Of a stretch of DNA of 64,000 nucleotides, positions 1-8,777 are shown piece by piece. This DNA comes from Microbacterium trichothecenolyticum (lineage in GTDB: Bacteria; Actinomycetota; Actinomycetes; Actinomycetales; Microbacteriaceae), in contig NZ_JYJA01000027.1 of the NCBI RefSeq assembly GCF_000956465.1, forward strand, positions 62,001 to 126,000. The letters run 5' to 3'. Within the stretch, counting starts at the first letter, position 1; every line of letters starts with the position of its first letter. Under the pieces are notes generated by a model, which worked only from the letters and a program-made list of their open reading frames with translations, ran no database searches and was not told the DNA's origin. Both the position numbers and the translations under genes were made by a program.

Positions 1-247
1 ATCGGCTCCGAGCGAGCTCGAGGACCCGCGCCCGCCGCGCTTCGCGCAGGGCGTGGGCCTGTTCGTGTCGGCACTCGGTCTCGCGCTGCAGCTGTTCGGC
101 ATGCCGTGGGCGTTGACGATCGCCGCCGCTGCGGCCTCCATCGCCGCGTTCCTCAACGCCGTCTTCGGGCTCTGCCTCGGCTGCCAGCTGTACCTCCTCC
201 TGCAGCGCGCCGGCATCGTCGGCCGCGCCCGCCCGGCTTCGGCCTGA
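1..247 (+). CDS. DUF4395 family membrane protein (C-terminal part)
   Basis: The reading frame is open from the window edge to a TGA at 245-247, so only the last ~81 residues are seen. They begin with a PPRFAQGVG stretch typical of DUF4395, followed by two hydrophobic segments and an FGLCLGCQLY motif whose paired cysteines (C-x-x-C) are the family hallmark. The family is a small integral membrane protein of unknown function, often next to thioredoxin or rhodanese-type genes; the OsmC-type thiol peroxidase downstream fits a redox neighbourhood, but that is inference. The start lies outside the window. Confidence 0.8.
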   Translation, partial: SAPSELEDPRPPRFAQGVGLFVSALGLALQLFGMPWALTIAAAAASIAAFLNAVFGLCLGCQLYLLLQRAGIVGRARPASA

Positions 248-376
248 CGCCCGGTCGGCCGTCCGCGGGCCGAGGGGCTCAGCATCCCCTGTCAACCCAT
301 CGCGGTGCGGCGGGCCGACGCCATAGGCTGACGCGAGACGCCCGGCACGCGGGCGTCCGTCAGCGAGGAGGCCCAT

Positions 377-802
377 ATGACCGTCACCAGCGAAGCAACC
401 ACGGTGTGGAAGGGCGGACTGTTCGACGGGTCCGGTGAGACCACGTTCGTGTCGTCCGGCCTCGGGACCTTCCCCGTCAACTGGAAGGCGCGCAGCGAGG
501 GCTCGACGTCCGTCACGACCCCCGAGGAGCTCATCGCCGCCGCCCACGCCTCGTGCTTCAGCATGGCGTTCTCGCTCGCCCTGGCCGAGAACGGCACTCC
601 CCCGGAGTCGATAGACACGACCGCCTCCGTCACGTTCAAGCCGGGCACGGGCATCACCGGCAGCCACCTGAACGTCAACGCCGTCGTCCCGGGACTCGAG
701 CCGGAGGACTTCGAGCGACTCGCCCAGAGCGCGAAGGCCGGATGCCCCGTCTCGCAGGCCCTCGCGGGCATCGAGATCACCATCGAGGCCACGCTTGCCT
801 GA
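377..802 (+). CDS. OsmC family peroxiredoxin
   Basis: A 141-residue protein of the OsmC/Ohr fold, which reduces organic hydroperoxides in the cytoplasm with two redox cysteines. Both are visible: Cys60 in AAHASCFSMA and Cys123 in AGCPVSQAL, at the usual spacing and in a protein of the usual length. The ATG is preceded by a good Shine-Dalgarno GAGGAGG at about 365-371. The stop overlaps the TTG start of the next gene, so the two are probably co-translated. Family assignment is secure; the physiological peroxide is not known from sequence. Confidence 0.9.
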   Translation: MTVTSEATTVWKGGLFDGSGETTFVSSGLGTFPVNWKARSEGSTSVTTPEELIAAAHASCFSMAFSLALAENGTPPESIDTTASVTFKPGTGITGSHLNVNAVVPGLEPEDFERLAQSAKAGCPVSQALAGIEITIEATLA

Positions 803-1724
803 AGGCCCGCCGGGCAGTGACGACGGCAGGCGGATCGTCGTCGCCGGGGCGTCCGGCCTCATCGGCCGGGCGCTCGTCGAGAGCCTCCGCGCCGACGGCG
901 CCGAGGTGACGACGCTCGTGCGCCGGCCCGCCGAGGCCGCGCACGAAGTCGAGTGGCTCACGACGGCCGAGCGGCTGGATCCCGCGGTGCTCGAGGGGGC
1001 GGACGCCGTCGTCGGGCTCAACGGTGCGAGCATCGGACGCTTCCCGTGGACGCGGTCGTACAAGAGCACACTGCTGTGGTCGCGCATCGCGCCGACCCGC
1101 GCGCTCGCCCGAGCCGTGCGCGAACTCGGTACGGGGTCCCCGCACTTCGTATCGGCATCGGCCGTCGGCTACTACGGCTCCGCGCCCGGTGCGCGCCTCA
1201 CGGAGGACGCACCGCGCGGCGAGTCGTTCCTCGCGGATCTCTGCGGCGAGTGGGAGGCCGCGGCATACGGCGCGGGGACGGATGCTGCGGTGTCGGTGCT
1301 GCGCACTGCCCCGGTCGTGCACGCCGACGGCGTGCTGAAGCCGCTGATGCTCCTGACGAAGCTCGGCCTCTCCGGCCCGATCGGCCGCGGGACGCAGGCG
1401 TGGCCGTGGATCTCGCTCGAGGACGAGGTCCGCGCGATCCGACACGTGATCGACGCCCGCCTCACCGGTCCGGTGAACCTCTCCGGGCCTACGCGCGCCA
1501 CGGCGAACGATCTCGGGTTCGCCCTCGCGGTGCGGATGAACCGCCCGTTCCTGCTGCGCGCGCCGGTGTGGGGCATGAAGCTCGCCCTCGGTGCGGACGC
1601 CACGGAGGCGATCCTCACCGCAGATGCGCACGTCGTGCCGGATGCGCTCGAGACGTCGGGCTTCGCGTTCTCGCACCCGACGGTGGAGGACGCGGTCGCA
1701 GCCGCCGTGCCCGCGGCATCCTGA
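795..1724 (+). CDS. TIGR01777 family NAD(P)-dependent epimerase/dehydratase
   Basis: A 309-residue extended short-chain-dehydrogenase-like protein. An N-terminal Rossmann fold is shown by VVAGASGLIGRAL (residues ~16-28, G-x-x-G-x-x-G), and the C-terminus has the DUF1731 extension characteristic of the family (PVWGMKLALGADATEAILTA region, with a final HPTVEDAV). The family is often mislabelled as a SulA-like cell division inhibitor; its substrate is unknown. The start is a TTG at 795 inside the 3' end of the osmC-like gene (8-bp overlap), chosen because no later start keeps the Rossmann strand intact. Confidence 0.85.
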   Translation: MPEGPPGSDDGRRIVVAGASGLIGRALVESLRADGAEVTTLVRRPAEAAHEVEWLTTAERLDPAVLEGADAVVGLNGASIGRFPWTRSYKSTLLWSRIAPTRALARAVRELGTGSPHFVSASAVGYYGSAPGARLTEDAPRGESFLADLCGEWEAAAYGAGTDAAVSVLRTAPVVHADGVLKPLMLLTKLGLSGPIGRGTQAWPWISLEDEVRAIRHVIDARLTGPVNLSGPTRATANDLGFALAVRMNRPFLLRAPVWGMKLALGADATEAILTADAHVVPDALETSGFAFSHPTVEDAVAAAVPAAS

Positions 1725-1738
1725 TCCCGCGCCGGGAT

Positions 1739-2188
1739 TCAGCCGGGGCGGTCGGCCTTCTCCAGCCGGATGGCGGCGCGCACCGCCTCTCGTGCGCGAC
1801 GGCGGTCGCCGGCGGCGTCGTAGGCGAGTCCGAGCCGGTACCACGCCCGCCAGTCGTCGGGGTGGGCCTCGACGTCGGCGCGGTGCACCGGGAAGACGGC
1901 GTCCCCGTCCTCGCGCATCACGCGGCCGCTCGGACGCACGGCGACCTCCTCCTGCGGCAGAGCGTCCTCGGCCTCGAGCCGTTTGCCGAGCTGCTGCGCA
2001 CGCACGCCGAACCACAGCTCCCGCCCGAGCGCCCACGCGGCGATGAGCGGCAGGACGACGAGCGCCGCGCCCATCGCGATGCCCACGGGGTCGCCGCTCA
2101 CGAGCAGCAGCCACGCCCGCTGCCCGACGAGCACGATGTACAGCGCGAGCAGCGCCGCCATGACGGCGACGCCGATGCGCGCGCTCAT
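1739..2188 (-). CDS. Membrane protein with a C-terminal TPR-like motif
   Basis: A 149-residue protein with two predicted membrane helices (about residues 5-25 and 38-58), a polar linker and a C-terminal tetratricopeptide-like helix pair (WRAWYRLGLAYDAAGDRRRA, residues ~116-135). The ATG at 2188 overlaps the dapB stop by four bases (ATGA), so it is translated with dapB. A single TPR on a small membrane anchor suggests a protein-protein contact role, but no partner can be named. It ends 14 bp from the convergent epimerase gene. The function is unknown. Confidence 0.75.
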   Translation of the reverse strand: MSARIGVAVMAALLALYIVLVGQRAWLLLVSGDPVGIAMGAALVVLPLIAAWALGRELWFGVRAQQLGKRLEAEDALPQEEVAVRPSGRVMREDGDAVFPVHRADVEAHPDDWRAWYRLGLAYDAAGDRRRAREAVRAAIRLEKADRPG

Positions 2189-3000
2189 GCCCCCGTCGCG
2201 CGGGCGACCTGGCCGGGCACGCCGCCCTCGTCGACGGGGCGCCCGTCGGGCTGAGACGTGCGGCGACCGACGCCGATGTCGATCAGGCTGTCGAGGCCGA
2301 CGGTGACTCCCGAGGCGTCCCGAGCGGCGGCAAGGGCGAGACGGATGCCGGGACCGTACGCCTGCGCCGGCTCCACGGTGTCGTGCACGATGGTGAGCGA
2401 CTCCCCCGCCCCCGACAGGATCGTCTCCTGGCGTGCGACGACGCCCGGGCGGCGCAGCGAGTGGATCGGCACGCTCGCGACCTGCTGGCCGCGGGCGCGC
2501 TGGTCGACGTGGGGCGACTCGACCGGGCCGACGCCTTCGCGCGCGGCGGCGATGAGTTCGGCCGTGCGCACGGCGGTGCCACTGGGCGAGTCGATCTTGG
2601 TCTCGCGGTGCGCCTCGACGATCTCGATCGACGGGAAGAACGGCGCCGCGGCGGCCGCGAGCGCCGAGCCCAGCACCGAGCCGAGCGAGAAGTTGGGGAT
2701 GAAGACCGCGCCCGTGCCGGCGGCCTCGACGAGCGGGCGGACCAGCGCGATGCGCTCGGCCGACCAGCCGGAGGTGCCGATGAGCACGTTGATGCCGCGC
2801 TCGATCGCGGCGCGGACGACGTCGATCGACACGGCGGGCGTCGACGCATCGACCACCAGGTCCGCGCCGTCGAGCTCCGACAGCTCCGACCGGGACGACA
2901 GCACCCCGGCGACCTCGAAACCTGGTTCGGCGTCGACCACGTCGCGGATGATCGCTCCGAGCTTTCCGGTGCCTCCGACGATGGCCACGCGTGTCGTCAT
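2185..3000 (-). CDS. dapB: 4-hydroxy-tetrahydrodipicolinate reductase
   Basis: DapB reduces 4-hydroxy-tetrahydrodipicolinate to tetrahydrodipicolinate with NAD(P)H in the diaminopimelate/lysine pathway, needed for peptidoglycan and lysine. The 271-residue protein has an N-terminal dinucleotide-binding GGTGKLG motif, a DASTP segment after the nucleotide domain, and the family signature EAHRETKIDSPSGTA, which holds the catalytic His/Lys pair and the substrate-binding SGT. The length is a little above the usual 245-270. It is the first gene of a two-gene unit with the TPR membrane protein. In many actinobacteria dapB lies just downstream of pnp, and here pnp is indeed upstream on the same strand. 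Confidence 0.95.
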   Translation of the reverse strand: MTTRVAIVGGTGKLGAIIRDVVDAEPGFEVAGVLSSRSELSELDGADLVVDASTPAVSIDVVRAAIERGINVLIGTSGWSAERIALVRPLVEAAGTGAVFIPNFSLGSVLGSALAAAAAPFFPSIEIVEAHRETKIDSPSGTAVRTAELIAAAREGVGPVESPHVDQRARGQQVASVPIHSLRRPGVVARQETILSGAGESLTIVHDTVEPAQAYGPGIRLALAAARDASGVTVGLDSLIDIGVGRRTSQPDGRPVDEGGVPGQVARATGA

Positions 3001-3070
3001 GCCTCCATCCTAGGCGGGGGCCGGAGAGCAGCCGGGCCGCGCGGCAGCGGCTGACGCCTACTCTGGAGGC

Positions 3071-3544
3071 GTGGTGACTCTCCGACCCTCCCCCGTCGAT
3101 GCGCCCGACGCCCACGACCTCCTCGCCGAGTACTTCCGGATCCGCACCGAGGGATTCGCCGACCAGGGCGTCGCGTATCGGACGACCTTCCCCGATCCGG
3201 CGGCCTTCCTGCCTCCCGCCGGCGTCTTCGTCGTGCTCGACGATGACGAGGGCGTCGCACAGGGCTGCGGCGGCATCCGTCTCATCCCCGAAGGGCGGCT
3301 CGGCCCGCGGTACGAGCTGAAGCACCTGTACCTGCGGCCGGTCACACGCGGGCGCGGGTGGGGGCGCCTGCTCGTCGAGGACCTCATCGAACGCGCCCGC
3401 GGATTCGGCGCCGCCGAGCTCGTACTCGACACGCACCACTCGCTCGAGGCAGCCGGCGCACTCTACGCGCGCACCGGATTCGTCGCGATCGAGCCCTACA
3501 ACGACAACCCGAACGCGTCCCGCTGGTACGGCAAGGTGCTCTGA
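3071..3544 (+). CDS. GNAT family N-acetyltransferase
   Basis: A 157-residue single-domain acetyltransferase. The acetyl-CoA-binding motif A is seen as LYLRPVTRGRGWGRLL (R-G-x-G-x-G/A form, residues ~87-102), followed by the helix and the C-terminal strand ending in ARTGFVAIEPY. A GTG start at 3071 follows a GGAGG at 3064-3068. Substrates in this family range from small molecules to protein N-termini and none can be assigned here. It is divergent from dapB with about 70 bp between the starts, and convergent with the histidine phosphatase gene. Confidence 0.85.
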   Translation: MVTLRPSPVDAPDAHDLLAEYFRIRTEGFADQGVAYRTTFPDPAAFLPPAGVFVVLDDDEGVAQGCGGIRLIPEGRLGPRYELKHLYLRPVTRGRGWGRLLVEDLIERARGFGAAELVLDTHHSLEAAGALYARTGFVAIEPYNDNPNASRWYGKVL

Positions 3545-3557
3545 GCACCGAGGCGGG

Positions 3558-4160
3558 TCAGACGGGGTAGACCTCGGGCAGGCCCGTCCGCAGCTCGACC
3601 GGCAGGTGCGCGAGGTCGTTGTGCGACAGCAGCGTCCATGGACGCCCCTGCTTCTGCGCGATGACGGTCAGCCCGCAGTGCGCCTGGTTGAGCGTCATCC
3701 AGCGCCAGTCGGGCGCCTGCAACACCTCGCGCACGAACCACGCGATCACGAAGTTGTGCGTGATCAGGAGTTCGTGCACCTCGCCGCGCTTGCGCGCCAG
3801 GAACTCGCTCGTCGCGTCCGACATCTGGGCGCGACCCGCCTCGACCTCGGCTTCGGTGATCGAGCCGAAGAACGGCTCGAAAGCGGCGGGGGTCTCGTCT
3901 GTCATGCCCGTCGGCACGCAGTCGAACAGCAGGGCGGACGGTTCGGGCGTGAGCGACGGCATCCGTTCGGCGACCGCGCGAGCCGTCTGGCTGGCGCGTT
4001 CGAGCGGCGAATGCCACAGCGCGTCGAACGGCACCCCGGAGAGCCGGTCCGCCAGCAGCGCCGCCTGCCGGCGGCCCCGAGGCGACAGCGGTCCGTCGAC
4101 GAGTCCGTGCTCGGCGTCCTGATGTTCGCCATGCCGCACGAGGTAGATGTAGTGCGTCAC
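3558..4160 (-). CDS. Histidine phosphatase family protein
   Basis: A protein of the phosphoglycerate-mutase-like branch. The catalytic RHG motif is at the N-terminus (YLVRHGEHQD), SPRGRRQA and HSPLERASQTA give the usual second arginine, and LLITHNFVIAWF supplies the second catalytic histidine. I place the start at the GTG at 4160, 8 nt after a GGAG, which gives 200 residues and puts RHG at the usual N-terminal position; a GTG at 4202 would add 14 residues without family similarity. The phosphorylated substrate (sugar phosphate or other) cannot be told. Confidence 0.85.
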   Translation of the reverse strand: MTHYIYLVRHGEHQDAEHGLVDGPLSPRGRRQAALLADRLSGVPFDALWHSPLERASQTARAVAERMPSLTPEPSALLFDCVPTGMTDETPAAFEPFFGSITEAEVEAGRAQMSDATSEFLARKRGEVHELLITHNFVIAWFVREVLQAPDWRWMTLNQAHCGLTVIAQKQGRPWTLLSHNDLAHLPVELRTGLPEVYPV

Positions 4161-4274
4161 GCAGTTCACTCCGTCGGGGATCGCGTGCCCTGGGGAAGGC
4201 ACAGCATCCAGCCTACGACACCTCGTCGGGGCGGTTCAGCGACTGTGGACGGCGAGTCTCAAGCGCCGGTGGGT

Positions 4275-5327
4275 CTACTCCGAGGCGCGTCCGATGTCGG
4301 CCAGCTGGCTGCGGCTGAGGCGGACGCCGACGCCCTGGACGAGCTCCTCGACGTGCTGCGGCGCGTACGCGTTCACGATGGGCCCGGTGACGAGCTTCTG
4401 CGAGAGCAGCCAGGCGACGGCGACCGCCGCATCGGGAACACCCAGCTCGGCGCCGACGGCGTCGAGCGCGCGCAGCGTCCGGCTCCCCCGGCGGTTGAGG
4501 TTGGCCGCCAGCTGCGCCCCTCGCACCGAGAGGGCGCCGCGGATCTTCGAGCGCTGCCGGCCCGCGAGGAAGCCGTGCTCCAGCGCGTGCGACGGGGTCA
4601 CCGCCATGCCCTGCGCCCCGGCGACGAGACGCAGATCGGCGTCGAACTCGTGGCGGCGCAGCACGTTGAACGGGACGTCGAGCACGGTGATCCGGGGGTA
4701 ACCCGCCGACGCGAAGATGCGCGCCTCGACGAGTTGCGCGGCGCTGTAGCCGATGGCGCCGAGCGCCCGCACCTTGCCGGTCTCGACGAGCCACTCCGCC
4801 GTGGCGAGCGTGTCTTCGAGCGACGAGGAGCGATCGGTCGTCGCATCGAGGTAGAGCACGTCGATGCGGTCGGTGCGCAGCCGGGTCAGTGAAGCCTCGA
4901 CGGCGCGCACCAGGTTCACCGGGCCGAGACCGGGGTTGTCTGCGTGACCGCCGACGCGGACCGCGAGCACGATGTCGTCGCGAAGACCGCGCGACTGCAG
5001 CCACTGGCCGATGATGTGCTCGCTGCGACCGCTGGAGTAGCTGTCGGCGGTGTGCACGGTGTTGCCGCCCAGCTCGGCATACGTGTCGAGGATCGCATGG
5101 CTCGACTCGAGGTCGACGTTCCACCCGAACTCGGCGGCGCCGAGGATCAGCGGGAAGATGTGCGAGCCGCTCTCGCCGAGCGCGACGCGAACGTTGCTGC
5201 CGATCGAGGGGCCCTGCACGGGGATCGGAGCGGAGGGATGCGGGCCGCGCACGACGGCGCCCGGCTGCGTGGATGCGGCATCCGGACTCGACGATGGGAG
5301 CGTCGAGTCAACGCCGAAGTAAGCCAT
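4275..5327 (-). CDS. Aldo/keto reductase-like protein with altered catalytic residues
   Basis: A ~350-residue TIM-barrel protein of the aldo/keto reductase superfamily. The Asp and Tyr of the catalytic tetrad are present (HTADSYSSGRSE), but the segment that normally reads ATKVGG reads AVRVGG (Lys to Arg), and the segment that normally carries the catalytic His (LYQxHxxD) reads LYLDATTD. It also has a ~50-residue low-complexity N-terminal extension. I chose the ATG at 5327 (MAYFGVD) because GAGGGGG lies just upstream; a start 15 bases earlier is possible. With Lys and His lost it may be a poor or non-canonical reductase. The fold is secure, the activity is not. Confidence 0.75.
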   Translation of the reverse strand: MAYFGVDSTLPSSSPDAASTQPGAVVRGPHPSAPIPVQGPSIGSNVRVALGESGSHIFPLILGAAEFGWNVDLESSHAILDTYAELGGNTVHTADSYSSGRSEHIIGQWLQSRGLRDDIVLAVRVGGHADNPGLGPVNLVRAVEASLTRLRTDRIDVLYLDATTDRSSSLEDTLATAEWLVETGKVRALGAIGYSAAQLVEARIFASAGYPRITVLDVPFNVLRRHEFDADLRLVAGAQGMAVTPSHALEHGFLAGRQRSKIRGALSVRGAQLAANLNRRGSRTLRALDAVGAELGVPDAAVAVAWLLSQKLVTGPIVNAYAPQHVEELVQGVGVRLSRSQLADIGRASE

Positions 5328-5483
5328 GTGCCACCCCCTCACGAGATCCCCGCGGGACTCGTGATCACTGTGCGCGCCCCCCGGCGCTTACACACAGGGT
5401 AGGCCAGTCCGGACAGGGCGCCGCTCACTGAGGCGAACTATGGATAAACATTACATAACGCTTTGGTCACAAGGGCTGATCCC

Positions 5484-5501
5484 CAGGGGATACGTCCCCT
5501 G
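5484..5501. promoter_or_regulatory. Perfect palindrome between pnp and the reductase gene
   Basis: CAGGGGA-TACG-TCCCCTG is an exact inverted repeat with 7-bp arms and a 4-base centre. It lies in a 287-bp non-coding gap, downstream of pnp and upstream of the reductase gene on the minus strand. An AT-rich stretch just to its left (about 5440-5462) is unusual in this GC-rich DNA. It could be an operator or a small hairpin; I see no other copy nearby. Confidence 0.3.
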
Positions 5502-5543
5502 TCCGGTGGACAACGTGCGCGAAGCCCTACCGGACGACGTACG

Positions 5544-5579
5544 ACGGATGCCCGCCCCCTCTCGGGGACGGGCATCCGT
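5544..5579 (-). terminator. Hairpin downstream of pnp
   Basis: ACGGATGCCCG at 5544-5554 pairs perfectly with CGGGCATCCGT at 5569-5579, and the loop can form a further CCCC/GGGG stem. It lies 36 bp past the pnp stop on the minus strand. There is no strong U-tract, as is common for actinobacterial terminators. Confidence 0.7.
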
Positions 5580-5614
5580 GATCCGACGACCGGGTTTCAC
5601 CGGACGGCGAGGCG

Positions 5615-7894
5615 TCAGCCTTCGGCGGGAGCCTCCGGGCCCTCGCTGGCCGCGGCGCGACCCTCCTGGTCAGCAGCCTCCTCGAGCACCGGCTCGAGCG
5701 AGAGCTTGCCGCGGTCGTCGATCTTCGTGATCTTGACGAGCAGCTTCTGACCCACGGAGAGCACGTCGTCGACGTTCTCCACGCGCTTGCCGCCGGCGAG
5801 CTTGCGGACCTCGCTGACGTGCAGCAGGCCGTCCTTTCCGGGCAGCAGCGAGATGAACGCGCCGAACGTCGCGATCTTGACGACCGTTCCGAGGAACTGC
5901 TCGCCGACCTCCGGGTTGGTGGGGTTGGCGATCGCGTTGACCTGGGCCCGAGCGGCCTCGGCCGAGGGGCCGTCGGTCGCGCCGATGTAGACGGTGCCGT
6001 CCTCCTCGATGGAGATCTGCGCGCCGGTCTCGTCCTGGATGGCGTTGATCGTCTTGCCCTTCGGGCCGATCAGCTCGCCGATCTTGTCGACCGGGATCTG
6101 CACGCTGATGACGCGCGGGGCGGTCGGTGCCATCTCATCCGGGCCGTCGATCGCGGCGTTGAGCACGCCCAGGATCGTGAGGCGCGCGTCCTTGGCCTGC
6201 GTGAGCGCGGCGGCGAGCACCGACGACGGGATGCCGTCGAGCTTCGTGTCGAGCTGGATCGCGGTGACGAACTCGCTCGTGCCGGCGACCTTGAAGTCCA
6301 TGTCACCGAGGGCGTCCTCGGCGCCGAGGATGTCGGTCAGCGCGGCGTAGCGCGTCTGGCCGTCGACTTCGTCCGACACGAGACCCATCGCGATGCCGGC
6401 GACGGGGGCGCGCAACGGCACACCCGCGTTCAGCAGCGACAGGGTCGAGGCGCACACCGAGCCCATCGACGTCGAGCCGTTGGAGCCGAGAGCCTCGGAC
6501 ACCTGGCGGATCGCGTACGGGAACTCCTCGCGGCTGGGCAGCACCGGCACGAGCGCGCGCTCGGCCAGGAAGCCGTGCCCGATCTCGCGACGCTTCGGGC
6601 TGCCGACACGGCCGGTCTCACCGGTCGAGTAGGGCGGGAAGTTGTAGTGGTGCATGTAGCGCTTGCTCGTGACGGGCGACAGCGAGTCGATCTGCTGCTC
6701 CATCTTGAGCATGTTCAGCGTGGTGACGCCCAGGATCTGGGTCTCGCCGCGCTGGAAGATCGCCGAGCCGTGGACGCGCGGGATGACCTGCACCTCGGCG
6801 TCGAGCGGACGGATGTCGGCCAGGCCGCGCCCGTCGATGCGGACGCCCTCGGCGAGGATGCGGCCGCGCACGATCTTCTTCGTGACGGACTTGTATGCGG
6901 CGCTGAACTCGAGCGTCGCGACCGCGGGAAGATCGCCTGCCTCGACGGCGGCGAGCAGCTCGGCCTTGACGGCGTCCTTGATCGCGTCGTCGGCGTTCTG
7001 GCGCTCCTGCTTGTCGGCGATCTGGTACACCGGCACGAGCTGGTCGTACGCGCGACCGGCCACGAAGTCATAGACCTCCTGGCTGTACTGCGGGAAGACC
7101 GGGTACGGCTGGATCTCCTTCGCCGCGGCGTTCGCCACGACGTTCTGCGCCGCGACGAGCTCCTTGATGAAGGGCTTCGAGGCCTCGAGGCCCTGCGCGA
7201 CGATCTCTTCGCTCGGCTTGGTGGCGCCGGCCTTGATGAGGTTCCAGCTGTGCTCGGTGGCCTCGGCCTCGACCATCATGATCGCGACGTCGCCATCGGG
7301 CAGGACGCGACCGGCGACGATGAGGTCGAACACGGCCTCCTCGAGCTGCGTGACGGTCGGGAACGCGATCCACTGGTCGGAGTGCTCGCCGTGACCCGGG
7401 ATGAGCGCGAGGCGCACACCGGCGATCGGGCCCGAGAACGGCAGGCCCGAGATCTGGGTCGACAGCGAGGCCGCGTTGATCGCGAGCGCGTCGTAGAACT
7501 CGCCCGGCGCGATGGAGAGCACCGTGACGACGATCTGCACCTCGTTGCGGAGACCGTCGACGAACGACGGGCGCAGCGGGCGGTCGATGAGACGGCAGAC
7601 GAGGATCGCCTCGGTGGAGGGGCGGCCCTCGCGACGGAAGAACGAACCGGGGATCTTGCCCGCAGCATACGAACGCTCTTCGACGTCGACGGTCAGCGGG
7701 AAGAAGTCGAAGCCCTCGCGAGGCGACTTGCCGGCACTGGTCGCCGACAGGAGCATCGTCTCCTCGTCGAGGTACGCGGCGACGGCACCCTGTGCCTGCT
7801 GCGCGAGTCGTCCGGTCTCGAACCGGACGGTGCGGGTGCCGAAGCGGCCGTTGTCGAGAACGGCCTCAGCGGCGGTGATTTCAGGACCTTCCAA
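5615..7894 (-). CDS. pnp: Polyribonucleotide nucleotidyltransferase
   Basis: PNPase degrades RNA 3' to 5' by phosphorolysis and, in actinobacteria, can also synthesise tails. The 759-residue protein has the complete order: first RNase PH domain, alpha-helical linker, second RNase PH domain with [14 protein letters not shown] (phosphate/RNA binding), a KH domain ([16 protein letters not shown]) and an S1 domain ([16 protein letters not shown]). A TTG start at 7894 is preceded by AAGGAG at 8-nt spacing. pnp usually follows rpsO directly; here rpsO lies about 31 kb upstream and pnp has its own leader. The C-terminus is a short acidic/Ala-rich tail. Confidence 0.97.
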   Translation of the reverse strand: MEGPEITAAEAVLDNGRFGTRTVRFETGRLAQQAQGAVAAYLDEETMLLSATSAGKSPREGFDFFPLTVDVEERSYAAGKIPGSFFRREGRPSTEAILVCRLIDRPLRPSFVDGLRNEVQIVVTVLSIAPGEFYDALAINAASLSTQISGLPFSGPIAGVRLALIPGHGEHSDQWIAFPTVTQLEEAVFDLIVAGRVLPDGDVAIMMVEAEATEHSWNLIKAGATKPSEEIVAQGLEASKPFIKELVAAQNVVANAAAKEIQPYPVFPQYSQEVYDFVAGRAYDQLVPVYQIADKQERQNADDAIKDAVKAELLAAVEAGDLPAVATLEFSAAYKSVTKKIVRGRILAEGVRIDGRGLADIRPLDAEVQVIPRVHGSAIFQRGETQILGVTTLNMLKMEQQIDSLSPVTSKRYMHHYNFPPYSTGETGRVGSPKRREIGHGFLAERALVPVLPSREEFPYAIRQVSEALGSNGSTSMGSVCASTLSLLNAGVPLRAPVAGIAMGLVSDEVDGQTRYAALTDILGAEDALGDMDFKVAGTSEFVTAIQLDTKLDGIPSSVLAAALTQAKDARLTILGVLNAAIDGPDEMAPTAPRVISVQIPVDKIGELIGPKGKTINAIQDETGAQISIEEDGTVYIGATDGPSAEAARAQVNAIANPTNPEVGEQFLGTVVKIATFGAFISLLPGKDGLLHVSEVRKLAGGKRVENVDDVLSVGQKLLVKITKIDDRGKLSLEPVLEEAADQEGRAAASEGPEAPAEG

Positions 7895-8206
7895 GAGGTC
7901 TCTCCTTCTTTGTTTAGGCTCGCACGCGCGTTTCGCGCACGAGCTTGTGCGAAGGAGCAGGAACAGGCAGATCTCGGCGCGCGGGGATGCCGCGGGGTTC
8001 GCCAGCGCTGGTCACCAGTAGAAGATCACCCGACGTCGTCCGGCGGGGAATCCACCACAGGGGACCAGCTTCCTGCCGGCCTGCTCCGTGTAGCTCACAT
8101 ATGGAATTGAGCGGTTGCCACACGGCAACCCGCCCAAGCCTATCAGCAGCGCCTCGGATAGCCCCCCACCCTGGCGAGCGTCCGATGCCGCGCCTAGGGT
8201 GGGGGC
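7895..8206. other. 312-bp gap: pnp leader and divergent promoter region
   Basis: No gene is supported here. On the minus strand it must hold the pnp promoter and leader. I see two small hairpins: one around 7932-7952 (TTCGCGCAC/GTGCGAA, just upstream of the pnp ribosome site, where other bacteria cut the leader for PNPase autoregulation) and one at 8113-8130 (GGTTGCC-acac-GGCAACC). A CATATG at about 8099-8104 could serve as a minus-strand -10. The plus-strand promoter of the DUF5302 gene must also lie here. Confidence 0.4.
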
Positions 8207-8389
8207 ATGAGCACCGACGAGAAGCCGGCGTCTGCGGCATCCGAAGAGATGAAGCGCAAGTTCAAGGAAGCACTCGACAAGAAGAACGCGAATCACCGCG
8301 AGGGCGAGTCCCACATGGATGGCGACTCGGCGATCCACGGCACGCACGGCGCGGTCACGAAGCGCGAGTTCCGTCGCAAGAGCGGATAG
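8207..8389 (+). CDS. DUF5302 domain protein
   Basis: A 60-residue, highly charged soluble protein. The family pattern is clear: SEEMKRKFKEALDKK in the first half, then DGDSAIHGTHGAVTKREFRRKSG at the C-terminus. DUF5302 is a small actinobacterial family without a known function. It is followed at 10 and 13 bp by two more tiny genes on the same strand, probably one transcript. The charged helix and basic tail would allow nucleic-acid or protein binding, but this is only a guess. Confidence 0.85.
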   Translation: MSTDEKPASAASEEMKRKFKEALDKKNANHREGESHMDGDSAIHGTHGAVTKREFRRKSG

Positions 8390-8399
8390 GAGCAAGGCC

Positions 8400-8534
8400 A
8401 TGGTCTTCGACCCGACGTTCCACGAGATCTCGAACGAGGCCGACGAGCTGCCCGACCTGGACGGTCAGGACGACGCCCCTCCCGTCGCGGGCGCCATCGA
8501 GCAAGACGAGTTGCCGCCGTACGGCGAGGAGTGA
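8400..8534 (+). CDS. Small acidic protein of unknown function
   Basis: A 44-residue protein (MVFDPTFHEISNEADELPDL to QDELPPYGEE) with about a dozen Asp/Glu and essentially no Lys/Arg. The ATG is preceded by AGGAG at ~8 nt (TAGGAGCAAGGCC). It lies 10 bp after the DUF5302 stop and 13 bp before the next small gene, all in tandem. I do not recognise a family. The good ribosome site and tight packing support a real gene. Confidence 0.6.
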   Translation: MVFDPTFHEISNEADELPDLDGQDDAPPVAGAIEQDELPPYGEE

Positions 8535-8547
8535 TCGCGAGAAGGCA

Positions 8548-8733
8548 ATGAGCGACTTCCGAGAGCGGATCCCCGACGACGAGCGCGACGTGCCCGTCGA
8601 CGACAGCGTGGAGTTCGAGCTCCCGCCGCCGACCATCGACCCCCTCGAGGCGGTCGAAGAGGATGTCGACGAGCTCGAGCTCGAGGAGCGCGAGTCGGCC
8701 ATCGAGGCCGGCGAGATCGCCCCGGACGACTGA
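8548..8733 (+). CDS. Small, strongly acidic protein of unknown function
   Basis: A 61-residue protein, about 40 percent Asp/Glu, with a proline-rich centre (FELPPPTIDPL) and a C-terminal acidic helix (EEDVDELELEERE). The start ATG follows AGAAGG. It is the third of three tandem small genes (8207, 8400, 8548). No family is recognised. Such acidity is seen in nucleic-acid mimics, anti-sigma-like peptides and chaperone-type proteins, but nothing here chooses between them. Confidence 0.6.
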   Translation: MSDFRERIPDDERDVPVDDSVEFELPPPTIDPLEAVEEDVDELELEERESAIEAGEIAPDD

Positions 8734-8777
8734 ACGGGCGGGCGCGGGTTCGACCCGCGCCCGCCCGTGCCGTCGGA

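Noticed and set aside
5819..8110. A 763-codon plus-strand frame over pnp
   Set aside because: Pure shadow of pnp, rich in Arg/Asp/Val with no domain, no ribosome site and no membrane or signal sequence.
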